From NCBI GenBank assembly GCA_934436505.1, contig CAKSAP010000001.1, forward strand, positions 62,001 to 126,000: DNA of 64,000 nt, in the 5' to 3' direction. Positions 16,899 through 24,967 of this stretch are shown here, piece by piece. The stretch is from an uncultured Eubacteriales bacterium. Its GTDB lineage: Bacteria > Bacillota > Clostridia > Oscillospirales > Acutalibacteraceae. The notes beneath the pieces were generated by a model. That model did no database searches and was not told where the DNA came from. It saw nothing but the letters and a program-made list of their open reading frames with translations. Within the stretch, counting starts at the first letter, position 1; every line of letters starts with the position of its first letter. The translations under genes were made by a program, and so were the position numbers.

Positions 16899-18365
16899 AT
16901 GAAAAACATTTGTGAAATGACGGCACTTGAAATTTCAGCTGCCATAAAAAATAAAGAAATGACCGTTGAAGAGGCTGTAAATGCGTTTTTCGACGCCATT
17001 GACAAATACGATACAGAGCTCCACTGCTATAATACCGTTTGCAAGGACGAGGCTCTTAAAAGAGCGAAAGAAGTTCAGCAGGGTATTGACGGCGGAAAGT
17101 ACACGGGCAGACTTGCAGGTGTGCCGATAGGTGTTAAGGACAATATCTGCACAAAGGATATTCTTACAACCTGCTCATCAAAAATTCTCGAAAACTTTGT
17201 TCCGACATACAACGCAACCGTAATCAATCGCCTTAATGACGAGGGTATGGTTGTTATCGGAAAGCTCAATATGGACGAGTTTGCTATGGGAAGCACGACC
17301 GAAACTTCGGCAACAGGTGTTACCCATAACCCGTGGGACGTTGAAAAAGTTCCGGGCGGAAGCTCGGGCGGTGCGGCGGCTGCCGTTGCCGCAAAGCTCT
17401 CTCCGGTAACGCTCGGCTCTGATACGGGCGGCTCGATTCGTCAGCCCTGCTCCTTCTGCGGTGTCACGGGACTCAAGCCCACTTACGGTGCTGTTTCACG
17501 TTACGGACTTGTGGCTTACGCTTCGTCGCTCGACCAAATCGGCCCTATCGGCAAGGACGTTGACGACTGTGCTGCACTTTTCTCTGTAATTCAGGGAAAA
17601 GATGAAAAAGACGGTACTTCTATGGTCTATGACAAATTTGATTTTGACAAGGCTGTAAGCGGAGAAATAAAGGGCAAGAAAATCGGTATTCCCGAGGATT
17701 ATCTCGGCGAGGGTATCAATGAGGACGTTAAGGCTTCTATCCTCGCTGCCGCCGACAAATTCCATGAACTCGGCGCAGAGGTTGAAATGTTCAAAATGCC
17801 GATTGCAAAATATGCAATTCCGACATATTACATTATCGCTTGTGCAGAGGCTTGCTCAAACCTTTCAAGATATGACGGTATCAAGTACGGTTATTCCTCA
17901 AAGAACAGCGAAAATCTTTTAGACAGATATGTTATGAGCCGTTCCGAGGGCTTTGGAATGGAAGTTAAGCGCAGAATTATGCTCGGCAACTTCGTTCTTT
18001 CCTCGGGCTATTATGACGCTTATTATAACAAGGCTCTTAAAGCTAAAAAGCTCATTCAAAACGCATTTTTCGATGCATTTGAAAAGTACGATATGATTTT
18101 AGGCCCCGTTGCTCCGACAACAGCGCTTAAAATGGGCGAAAGCCTTTCCGATCCGCTTAAAATGTACCTCGGCGATATTTATACGGTTATGATAAACATT
18201 GCAGGTCTCCCGTCTTTCTCCGCACCCTGCGGATTTGACGCTGACGGTATGCCGATCGGTATGCAGCTTATCGGAAAGCCGTTCTGCGAGGCGGAAATAA
18301 TGAGTGCGGCAAAGGCATTCCAAAACGCAACCGATTATCACAAGAAATTGCCGAAATTGGATTAA
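16899..18365 (+). CDS. gatA: Aspartyl/glutamyl-tRNA amidotransferase subunit A
   Basis: Amidase subunit that releases ammonia from glutamine for transamidation of mischarged tRNA. The 488 residues carry the amidase signature: catalytic Lys in GVPIGVKDNI, and the Gly/Ser-rich stretch PGGSSGGAAAAVA plus SDTGGSIRQPCSFCGVTG with the cis-Ser and nucleophile Ser. The start MKNICEMTALEIS was preferred to an ATG 18 bases upstream because GAGGTG lies six bases before it. Confidence 0.95.
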   Translation: MKNICEMTALEISAAIKNKEMTVEEAVNAFFDAIDKYDTELHCYNTVCKDEALKRAKEVQQGIDGGKYTGRLAGVPIGVKDNICTKDILTTCSSKILENFVPTYNATVINRLNDEGMVVIGKLNMDEFAMGSTTETSATGVTHNPWDVEKVPGGSSGGAAAAVAAKLSPVTLGSDTGGSIRQPCSFCGVTGLKPTYGAVSRYGLVAYASSLDQIGPIGKDVDDCAALFSVIQGKDEKDGTSMVYDKFDFDKAVSGEIKGKKIGIPEDYLGEGINEDVKASILAAADKFHELGAEVEMFKMPIAKYAIPTYYIIACAEACSNLSRYDGIKYGYSSKNSENLLDRYVMSRSEGFGMEVKRRIMLGNFVLSSGYYDAYYNKALKAKKLIQNAFFDAFEKYDMILGPVAPTTALKMGESLSDPLKMYLGDIYTVMINIAGLPSFSAPCGFDADGMPIGMQLIGKPFCEAEIMSAAKAFQNATDYHKKLPKLD

Positions 18366-18377
18366 GGAGGGCAGACT

Positions 18378-19808
18378 ATGGAATGGGAAATAGTAATGGG
18401 TCTTGAAGTTCACACCGAGCTTGCGACCAAAACAAAAATATTCTGTGGCTGTTCGACCGAGTTCGGCGGAGAGCCAAACACTCACGTTTGCGAGATTTGT
18501 TCGGGTATGCCCGGTACTCTGCCGCTTCTCAATAAGAGAGTGGTTGAGTTCGCTATCCGCACAGGAGTTGCAACAAATTGCACAATCACACAGAACAATA
18601 AATTTGACAGAAAAAACTACTTCTACCCCGATTTGCCTAAGGCTTATCAGATTTCACAGCTTTATCTCCCGATTTGCAGAAACGGCTATATAGAAGTCAA
18701 CACAAAGGACGGGGAGAAGAAAAAAATCGGTATCCATGAAATTCATATGGAGGAGGATGCAGGCAAGCTCATTCACGACGAATTCGAGGATTGCACGCTT
18801 GTTGACTACAACCGCTGCGGTGTGCCGTTGCTTGAAATTGTATCCGAGCCCGATTTCAGAAGCGCAGAAGAAGTTATAGACTATCTTTCAAAGCTTCGTG
18901 CAATTCTTCAGTACACAGGCGTTTCAGACTGTAAAATGCAGGAGGGCTCACTTCGTGCCGACGTAAACCTTTCGGTAAGACCTAAGGGTCAGGCTGAATT
19001 CGGAACACGTACCGAAATGAAAAACTTAAACTCCTTCCACGCTATCGAGCGAGCAATCGCTTATGAGGCACAGAGGCAGATTGAGCTTATCGAGGACGGC
19101 GAAAAGGTTGTTCAGGAAACTCGCCGTTGGGATGATAACAAGGGTTACAGCTATGCAATGCGTTCAAAAGAGGACGCTCAGGACTATAAATATTTCCCCG
19201 AGCCCGACCTTCCGCCGATTGAAATTTCCGATGAGCAAATCGAAGAAATCAAATCGACAATGCCCGAGCTTCCCGAGGAAAAGAGAGAGCGTTATTTGAA
19301 CGAACTCGGACTTCCCGAGTACGACACGGGAATTATCACGGGCGACATTGCGCTTGTAAAATTCTTTGAAAGCACCCTTGAAAAGTGCGATTCTCCGAAG
19401 GACGTTGCCAACTGGATAATGGGCGAGGTTATGAAGCTTCTCAATGACAGCGCAACGCTTACCGAAAACAATCCGTTGAAGCCCGAGGCACTTGCAGCCG
19501 TTATAAATATGGTTAAGTCAAACAAGATTAACCGTGGAACAGGTAAAAAGGTGCTTGAAAAGGTATTTACGGACGGTGTTGACCCCGAAAAATACGTTGA
19601 GGAAAACAATCTTGCACAGGTAACCGACCTCTCGGCTTTAAGACCGATAATTGAGCAGGTTATCGCTGAAAATGAAAAGAGCGTTTCCGAATACAAGGCA
19701 GGCAAAACACAGGCTATGGGCTATATTATGGGTCAGGCAATGCGTGCTCTCAAGGGCAAAGCTCCTGCACAGGAGGTTCAAAAAATCCTTAAAGAGATTT
19801 TGGGCTGA
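18378..19808 (+). CDS. gatB: Aspartyl/glutamyl-tRNA amidotransferase subunit B
   Basis: Kinase/transamidase subunit that binds tRNA. The 476 residues start MEWEIVMGLEVHTELATKTK and contain the family segments CEICSGMPGTLPLLNKRVVE, KNYFYPDLPKAYQISQ, DYNRCGVPLLEIVSEPD and a C-terminal YqeY/tail domain (about 330-476). A Cys pair in CGCS plus CEIC is consistent with the zinc site seen in some GatB proteins. A strong AGGAGGG site precedes it and a terminator follows. Confidence 0.96.
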   Translation: MEWEIVMGLEVHTELATKTKIFCGCSTEFGGEPNTHVCEICSGMPGTLPLLNKRVVEFAIRTGVATNCTITQNNKFDRKNYFYPDLPKAYQISQLYLPICRNGYIEVNTKDGEKKKIGIHEIHMEEDAGKLIHDEFEDCTLVDYNRCGVPLLEIVSEPDFRSAEEVIDYLSKLRAILQYTGVSDCKMQEGSLRADVNLSVRPKGQAEFGTRTEMKNLNSFHAIERAIAYEAQRQIELIEDGEKVVQETRRWDDNKGYSYAMRSKEDAQDYKYFPEPDLPPIEISDEQIEEIKSTMPELPEEKRERYLNELGLPEYDTGIITGDIALVKFFESTLEKCDSPKDVANWIMGEVMKLLNDSATLTENNPLKPEALAAVINMVKSNKINRGTGKKVLEKVFTDGVDPEKYVEENNLAQVTDLSALRPIIEQVIAENEKSVSEYKAGKTQAMGYIMGQAMRALKGKAPAQEVQKILKEILG

Positions 19809-19828
19809 TAATAAACAAAGCAAAATTA

Positions 19829-19855
19829 AACGCACTCCTAAGGAGTGCGTTTTTT
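19829..19855 (+). terminator. Terminator of aspS-gatCAB
   Basis: A 10-bp perfect stem (AACGCACTCC/GGAGTGCGTT) with a TAA loop and a T run directly after it, 20 bases past the gatB stop. Confidence 0.88.
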
Positions 19856-19868
19856 GTTATTTTTTTCA

Positions 19869-19922
19869 GGCTCCCTTGTGTAAAGGGAGCTGTCGTCATT
19901 TATGACGACTGAGGGATTGTTT
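19869..19922 (+). repeat. Left inverted repeat of the DUF559 element
   Basis: Contains the palindrome CTCCCTTGTGTAAAGGGAG, then a second perfect palindrome GTCGTCATTTATGACGAC, then GAGGGATTGTTT. The nuclease gene's stop codon lies inside the second palindrome. Confidence 0.8.
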
Positions 19923-20267
19923 AATATAATTATCTATATATTCACAAACGCCGTCAAAGTTACCGTTTATCTCATTATTCGGGATTCTGATTACAGTCAA
20001 CCCATATTGTTTCAAATACTTTGACCTCTCGGCATCATATTCCATTCCCTTGTCTTCAAAATGCTGTGAGCCGTCAAGTTCAATCACTAAATTCATCTTT
20101 GCAGAGTAGAAATCCACAATATATTTACCGATTATCTTTTGCCTTTGGAAACGAATCGGATAGGCTTTAAGGAAGTCGTACCATAGATGGCGCTCTTCTT
20201 TTGTCATATTCTTACGCAAACTCTTTGCATTCAATACAAGATTGTGATTATGCTTTCTGTCCGGCAA
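19896..20267 (-). CDS. DUF559 domain (Vsr/PD-(D/E)xK-like) putative endonuclease
   Basis: The 123-residue protein matches the DUF559 pattern: LRKNMTKEERHLWYDFLK, FQRQKIIGKYIVDFYSAKMN, LVIELDGSQHF and GLTVIRIPNNEI. Asp52 and Glu63-x-Asp65 (IELDG) form a plausible PD-(D/E)xK metal site, intact here. The start is TTG, six bases after a GGAGGG site, and both lie in the right inverted repeat. The last four codons and the stop lie in the left one. DUF559 proteins resemble very-short-patch repair nucleases, but their role is not established. The tight embedding in repeats suggests it acts on the element itself. Confidence 0.78.
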   Translation of the reverse strand: MPDRKHNHNLVLNAKSLRKNMTKEERHLWYDFLKAYPIRFQRQKIIGKYIVDFYSAKMNLVIELDGSQHFEDKGMEYDAERSKYLKQYGLTVIRIPNNEINGNFDGVCEYIDNYIKQSLSRHK

Positions 20268-20320
20268 AACAATCCCTCCGTTTCGCTTCGCTCAACACCT
20301 CCCTTTACACAAGGGAGGCT
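20267..20320 (-). repeat. Right inverted repeat of the DUF559 element
   Basis: Read on minus it holds CTCCCTTGTGTAAAGGGAG, a small TTGAGCGAAGCGAAA hairpin, then GGAGGGATTGTTTTG, which supplies the ribosome binding site and TTG start of the nuclease gene. Confidence 0.8.
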
Positions 20321-20328
20321 TATTGAAA

Positions 20329-22998
20329 TTATTTCTTCGCTTTCTTTTTATCATACGCTCTTTCAATCGCCTTAACGATTTCAACAAGCGGAATGATAGC
20401 GAACGCAAGTGCAAGTGCAACCGCATATTCCATCAAATTTATCGGCTGGAAGTCAAATGCATTTGCAAGGAACGGAACATAAATTACAACCGTTGTCATC
20501 AAGAGCGACATAAAGCATGAGCCGAAAAGGTACATATTGTGGCTGCCCTTAAAGGTCATTGCAACGGTAGAGCCTCTCTGCGAACGCATATTGAATGAGT
20601 GGAAAATTTCACACATACTCATTGTGAGGAATGCCATTGTCATACCGTCTGGAGAATTTGTAATTTCCCAAACGCCCGCTTCGATATAGTGACCGATAAA
20701 GTATGCCGCAAGCGTAAGACCTGTTACAAATAAGCCCTGATAGAAAATATCAAAGCCTACGCCGCCGGAGAATATACCGTCTTTTGAATTTCTCGGAGGA
20801 CGGCTCATTATATTCTTCTCGCTCTTTTCCATTGCAAGTGCAAGAGCAGGGAAGCAGTCTGTTACAAGGTTTATCCAAAGAAGATGAACAGGCTTCAAGA
20901 TTGTAAAGCCCAAAAGGTTTGCGAAGAAAATTGAAAGCACCTCGCTGAGGTTTGACGCAAGCAGGAACTGAATGGATTTACGGATATTATCGTAAATTCT
21001 TCTGCCCTCTTCAACCGCCGAAACGATTGTCGCAAAGTTGTCGTCGGCAAGCACCATATCAGCAACGTTCTTTGTAACGTCTGTGCCTGTGATACCCATT
21101 CCGACGCCGATATCGGCGCTCTTAATCGAAGGTGCGTCGTTTACGCCGTCGCCCGTCATTGCGGTAATCATACCACGCTTTTTCCAAGCGTTTACAATTC
21201 TGACCTTATGCTCGGGCTGAACTCTCGCATAAACAGAATACTTTTCGACATCTTTTTCAAAATCTTCGTCTGAAATTTCGTTGAGCTGTGCGCCCGTGAT
21301 TGCAGCATCGGGGCTGTCAATTATTCCAAGCTCCATTGCGATAGCCGTAGCCGTATCCTTATGGTCGCCCGTAATCATAATCGGTCTGATACCCGCAGTT
21401 CTGCATTCTTCGATTGCCGCCTTGACCTCGGGTCTTACGGGGTCAATCATTCCGACAAGTCCGCAGAAAACAAGGTCTTTTTCAAGCGCTTCGGGGCTTT
21501 GGTCGGCAGGAATTTCGGAAAGCTCCTTAAAGCTGCAAGCAAGGACACGCAAAGCTCTGTCGGCATATTCCTTGTTCTTTTTGAGAATTTCCGTTCTGTC
21601 CGCTTCGGTAATATCTCTGATTTTGCCGTCATTCAAAATCTTGGTGCAGCACTTCAACACCTCGTCGGGTGCACCCTTTGTGTATTGAATATATGCGCCG
21701 TCCTTTGCGTGAACGGTTGACATCATCTTTCTCATTGAGTCAAAGGGTGCTTCCGCAACTCTCGGCTCGCTCTTTGAAAGGTCGTTTTTGTTCAAATCAA
21801 GAGTAAGTGCATAAGCTACAAGCGCAGCCTCGGTAGGCTCGCCGATTATCTCTTTGTTTTCGTCAATATTGACATCCGTGCAAAGAGCCATACCCGTTGC
21901 AAGCATTTTTTCGTCGTCGCCGTAATGCTCAACAACCGTCATCTTGTTCTGTGTAAGAGTACCCGTCTTATCCGAGCAGATAATCTGTGCACAGCCCAAT
22001 GTTTCGACAGCGGTAAGCTTTCTTATAATAGCGTTTTTCTTTGACATATTGGTAACGCCGATTGAAAGTACAACAGTAACAACCGCCGCAAGTCCCTCGG
22101 GGATTGCCGCAACAGCAAGCGAAACCGCTATCATAAAGGTATCAAGCAGGAATTCAAGTCCTATCTGATTGCCTGTAACAAGCTCTCTTATAATACCGAT
22201 TGCGAAAATAACCGCACAAATACCGATTACGATAAAGCTGAGTATCTTACTAAGCTGTGCAAGCTTTTTCTGCAAGGGGGTTTGTCCGTCCTGAGCCTGA
22301 GCCAAAGCACCTGCGATTTTGCCCATTTCGGTATCCATACCCGTAGCCGTAACAACTGCTCTGCCTCGTCCGTAAACAACGGATGAGCCCATATACATCA
22401 TATTCTTACGGTCGCCGAGCGGAACATCCTTCTCGGTATCCTTGAGATTGATAATATCGATAAACTTATTTACGGGAACAGACTCGCCTGTCAGTGCCGC
22501 CTCTTCGATTTTAAGGCTTGCACTCTCGATTATTCTCGCATCGGCAGGAACCGCATCTCCCGCTTCAAGGATAATCACGTCGCCGACAACAAGGTCCTCA
22601 CTCTTAATCTGCATAACCTTGCCGTCACGCTCAACCTTTGAGGTTGCCGCCGCCATTTCCTGCAACGCTTCGATAGCTTTTTCAGCCTTGCTTTCCTGAA
22701 CAACGCCGAGTATCGCATTCAAAATTACTACAAAAAGAATAATTATTACATCTGACGGGAAGCCTCCCTCAAATGCTGCTGTAATACCCGAAATTGCCGC
22801 CGCAACGATAAGAATGATTATCATAGGGTCGGCAAACTGCTCTAAAAGACGTCTGATTACAGACTTTTTCTTACCCTCTTCAAGACGGTTTTTTCCGTTT
22901 TCCTCAAGCCTCTTTTGTGCCTGCTCGGAAGTCAGACCTTTTTCCGAAGAGCTCGTTTCCTTGAACACTTCTTCGGGCGTGCTGAGATAGTGCTTCAT
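20329..22998 (-). CDS. P2-type cation-exporting ATPase, predicted Mn2+/Ca2+ export
   Basis: The 889-residue P-type ATPase has actuator TGES (about residue 170), phosphorylation motif CSDKTGTLT with Asp343, and late hinge TGDGVNDAPS. The M4 ion-site motif is AIPEGLAAV (PEGL, as in P2A Ca2+ pumps), and M6 has NLVTDCFPALALAM. There is no heavy-metal domain or CPx motif, so it is not a P1B pump. A yybP-ykoY manganese riboswitch leads into it. In other Firmicutes such riboswitch-controlled P2-type pumps export Mn2+ or Ca2+ and protect against Mn excess, so Mn2+ is the favoured substrate here. Fold and class are certain; substrate is inferred from the riboswitch. Confidence 0.92.
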   Translation of the reverse strand: MKHYLSTPEEVFKETSSSEKGLTSEQAQKRLEENGKNRLEEGKKKSVIRRLLEQFADPMIIILIVAAAISGITAAFEGGFPSDVIIILFVVILNAILGVVQESKAEKAIEALQEMAAATSKVERDGKVMQIKSEDLVVGDVIILEAGDAVPADARIIESASLKIEEAALTGESVPVNKFIDIINLKDTEKDVPLGDRKNMMYMGSSVVYGRGRAVVTATGMDTEMGKIAGALAQAQDGQTPLQKKLAQLSKILSFIVIGICAVIFAIGIIRELVTGNQIGLEFLLDTFMIAVSLAVAAIPEGLAAVVTVVLSIGVTNMSKKNAIIRKLTAVETLGCAQIICSDKTGTLTQNKMTVVEHYGDDEKMLATGMALCTDVNIDENKEIIGEPTEAALVAYALTLDLNKNDLSKSEPRVAEAPFDSMRKMMSTVHAKDGAYIQYTKGAPDEVLKCCTKILNDGKIRDITEADRTEILKKNKEYADRALRVLACSFKELSEIPADQSPEALEKDLVFCGLVGMIDPVRPEVKAAIEECRTAGIRPIMITGDHKDTATAIAMELGIIDSPDAAITGAQLNEISDEDFEKDVEKYSVYARVQPEHKVRIVNAWKKRGMITAMTGDGVNDAPSIKSADIGVGMGITGTDVTKNVADMVLADDNFATIVSAVEEGRRIYDNIRKSIQFLLASNLSEVLSIFFANLLGFTILKPVHLLWINLVTDCFPALALAMEKSEKNIMSRPPRNSKDGIFSGGVGFDIFYQGLFVTGLTLAAYFIGHYIEAGVWEITNSPDGMTMAFLTMSMCEIFHSFNMRSQRGSTVAMTFKGSHNMYLFGSCFMSLLMTTVVIYVPFLANAFDFQPINLMEYAVALALAFAIIPLVEIVKAIERAYDKKKAKK

Positions 22999-23013
22999 AA
23001 TTTTCCTCCGTTG

Positions 23014-23060
23014 TTAAAAATAAAGACCTTCGACAGATAAAAAAGTCTGCCGAAGGTCTT
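23014..23060 (-). terminator. Riboswitch-controlled terminator upstream of the ATPase gene
   Basis: A long stem (AGACCTTCGGCAGA with TCTGTCGAAGGTCT, + positions 23022-23037 and 23046-23060) is followed on minus by a T-rich run. Its 5' arm contains CCTTC, which also forms the aptamer's closing stem, so the two structures compete. Confidence 0.85.
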
Positions 23061-23140
23061 GCTTCCTAATTATTAGGTTCGACGACCAGATGCGAAACGC
23101 AACATGATGTTGACCGCCGAATTCAAGCTACTCCCCTTCA
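23045..23140 (-). promoter_or_regulatory. yybP-ykoY family manganese riboswitch
   Basis: The minus strand carries the two conserved aptamer loops: GGGGAGTAGC (complement of 23127-23136) and GCAAGACC (complement of about 23054-23061). The closing stem GAAGG/CCTTC (23135-23139 with 23052-23056) joins them. The arms between hold short hairpins such as CCTAATAATTAGG. Known members bind Mn2+. Because the aptamer stem uses the 5' arm of the terminator, Mn2+ binding should free the gene for transcription (ON switch). Confidence 0.88.
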
Positions 23141-23160
23141 ATATGGGTTATGCTGATAGT

Positions 23161-23189
23161 ATAATAGCATATTTATAGACTTTTGTCAA
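23161..23189 (-). promoter_or_regulatory. Promoter of the riboswitch-ATPase unit
   Basis: On minus, perfect -35 TTGACA (23184-23189), 17-base spacer, -10 TATTAT (23161-23166). The -35 box contains the stop codon of the upstream gene (23186-23188). Confidence 0.82.
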
Positions 23190-24361
23190 CTATCTGTTTT
23201 TTGAATGAGTATATAATTATTTATTCCCAATTCTTCGAGACTTTTTATATATGCCTCGTCGTCAATAATCGGTAAAAGTCCTTTTGTCGTATAATTTTCT
23301 TCTGTTTTTTCATTGAGCAACGGAATTGCTGCGGCTATGAGCGTCGGCTTATCCATTCCGACCGACGAAGTGCCGCCGACCGAAAATTCATTAGCAGACT
23401 CAAAGCCCGTAAAATCAACAGCGTTAAACAACGCTCCGCTGTCAAACATACTGCCCGAATAGAGCTGCTCATTTCCGTTGAGCGCACTGCCTATGTCGGT
23501 ACACAACGCAATTTCCGTATCCCCACACAGCTCCGCCGCCTTTGCAACAAAGGTGTGAAGTACGGAATTTCGGCTTTCGACGCTCTCCGCCTCGCCCAAG
23601 AAAAATGCGGTATCGGTCAGCTTACCCGTCGGAAAGCATACGCTGTTGAGCATAATCACGTCCGCACCCGTTGCACATTCGCTTATAATTCCGTACAGAT
23701 AATCCTGCGCCGTCTGCGAATATGGATTGAGCCACGGATTGCCGTCATTTTGTGCGCTGTCGTCGAGCCAAACCGTTGTTCCGTCCTGAACTGTAACCGC
23801 CGAGCCCTTGAGCATTGACGCCGCAAGCGGATCCTCAAAGCAATAAAGTCTCACAATTATCTTATATCCGTCCGAACGGAGCTTTTCTATCGTCTGCCAA
23901 GCGTTTTCATACGCCTGCGTGCAAGCACCGATTTCCTTTGCTGTTTGAACAGCGGAATTATAATTCAAATTTCCGTCTGCTCTTTTGAGCACAACCTCAA
24001 CTGCATTTGCTTTGTCGGTTTTGAGCTGTGTTCTGAACAAATCGTAGGCAATTCCGCCGCCGAGTGCTTCCTCGGGCATTTCAAGAGCCTTTAATTGACC
24101 GTCGTATTGGGCGGCAAGGCCCTTCGAGGTGCTGTCAATCGGTCTGTGCGACAGCTTGCCCATAACCGAAGCAATAAGAAATACAGCCGCAAACACAAAC
24201 ACAAGCGACACATAGAAAATTATTCTGTTTCTTTTTTCTTTTTTTCTTCTTGTTCTGCTTTCACCGATAGCATAGATATTACCGCTTCTGCTCGGATAAT
24301 TCTTTGAAAAGCGGTAATAGCTTCTTTTCCTCGGCTTAACATTCTTGTTTTGAAACTGCAT
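23186..24361 (-). CDS. DUF4015-like putative glycoside-hydrolase-fold protein, membrane-anchored
   Basis: The 391-residue protein has a basic N terminus, one membrane segment (about residues 46-66), and an extracellular domain. The order AVEVVLKRADGNLNY, then YKIIVRLYCFEDPLA, then WLNPYSQTAQDYLYGI, then GADVIMLNSVCFPTG follows the DUF4015 TIM-barrel pattern, where the last segment is normally close to DEIQFDYIRFP. Here the Asp of that motif is Asn and the Tyr-Ile-Arg is altered, so an active site may be lost. It is the last gene of the rnf-like run, 12 bases after the RnfA-like gene. Confidence 0.62.
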   Translation of the reverse strand: MQFQNKNVKPRKRSYYRFSKNYPSRSGNIYAIGESRTRRKKEKRNRIIFYVSLVFVFAAVFLIASVMGKLSHRPIDSTSKGLAAQYDGQLKALEMPEEALGGGIAYDLFRTQLKTDKANAVEVVLKRADGNLNYNSAVQTAKEIGACTQAYENAWQTIEKLRSDGYKIIVRLYCFEDPLAASMLKGSAVTVQDGTTVWLDDSAQNDGNPWLNPYSQTAQDYLYGIISECATGADVIMLNSVCFPTGKLTDTAFFLGEAESVESRNSVLHTFVAKAAELCGDTEIALCTDIGSALNGNEQLYSGSMFDSGALFNAVDFTGFESANEFSVGGTSSVGMDKPTLIAAAIPLLNEKTEENYTTKGLLPIIDDEAYIKSLEELGINNYILIQKTDS

Positions 24362-24373
24362 TTTGTTCTGCCC

Positions 24374-24967
24374 TTACATAGTCAATCCGCTTCCGTAAAA
24401 TCCCGAAAAAGCAAGCGAGAGAATTGAAACGTAAATAAATATCGCCGGCGTACCTTTGAACGCTTCGGGAATATTCGGATTGCGGTCAAGACGGCGCAAG
24501 CCTACGTTTATAAGCAGCACCGCAATAACAAATGCAAAGCCCGAACCGATACCCGAGCCGATAGCCTGAGCAATGGTAAATGCCGCACGGTAGTTTATAA
24601 ACGGAACGGCAATTACAAGTGTATTGAACGCCGCTATACCTATTCTTCTGACCGTTCTGTCCTTAGCCTTGAACACTAAAACGGAAATCGCAAGCACTAT
24701 AATATATATTACCGTAAGCACGATAATGAATTCAACTGCGTGTCCGAGTATGCTCAATTGCTTGACAGCGGCTATCTGCTCAAGCAAAACGCAAATCACG
24801 GATACCGTGGTCGAAAACAGTGTAATGAAAAACGTCATCGGATAAAGCTGCTTCGGCTTTGCCGCCATTCTGACAGCCTCCGAAGCACCGTAACCGCCTG
24901 TGAAAATGAAGTTTTGTGCCAGCATAGCGTACATAGCCGCCGAAATGAGCTCTGTTATTACTCTCAT
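24374..24967 (-). CDS. RnfA-like membrane protein lacking the cluster cysteines
   Basis: The 197 residues form six hydrophobic segments with the RnfA/NqrE layout and a recognisable C-terminal block (AIGSGIGSGFAFVIAVLLINVGLRRL, in two parts; IPEAFKGTPAIFIYVSILSLAFSGF). In true RnfA the first helix has FLGICPFLGVS and a later one TTNCAVLG. Here the matching places read FTGGYGASEAV (residues 22-32) and AFNTLVI (113-119), so both cysteines that hold the intramembrane iron-sulfur cluster are missing. The gene overlaps the RnfE-like gene by four bases (ATGA). Confidence 0.75.
   Translation of the reverse strand: MRVITELISAAMYAMLAQNFIFTGGYGASEAVRMAAKPKQLYPMTFFITLFSTTVSVICVLLEQIAAVKQLSILGHAVEFIIVLTVIYIIVLAISVLVFKAKDRTVRRIGIAAFNTLVIAVPFINYRAAFTIAQAIGSGIGSGFAFVIAVLLINVGLRRLDRNPNIPEAFKGTPAIFIYVSILSLAFSGFYGSGLTM

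Larger units (their letters stand above)
19869..20320. mobile_element. Small inverted-repeat element carrying a DUF559 nuclease gene
   Basis: Two inverted repeats of about 54 bases bound this 452-base insert between convergent gatB and the ATPase gene. Both ends hold the same 19-base palindrome CTCCCTTGTGTAAAGGGAG and the same inner GAGGGATTGTTT, with different palindromes between. The single gene inside begins and ends inside the repeats. The layout recalls a REP or MITE-like element with its own nuclease. No target duplication is obvious. Mobility is inference. Confidence 0.6.
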
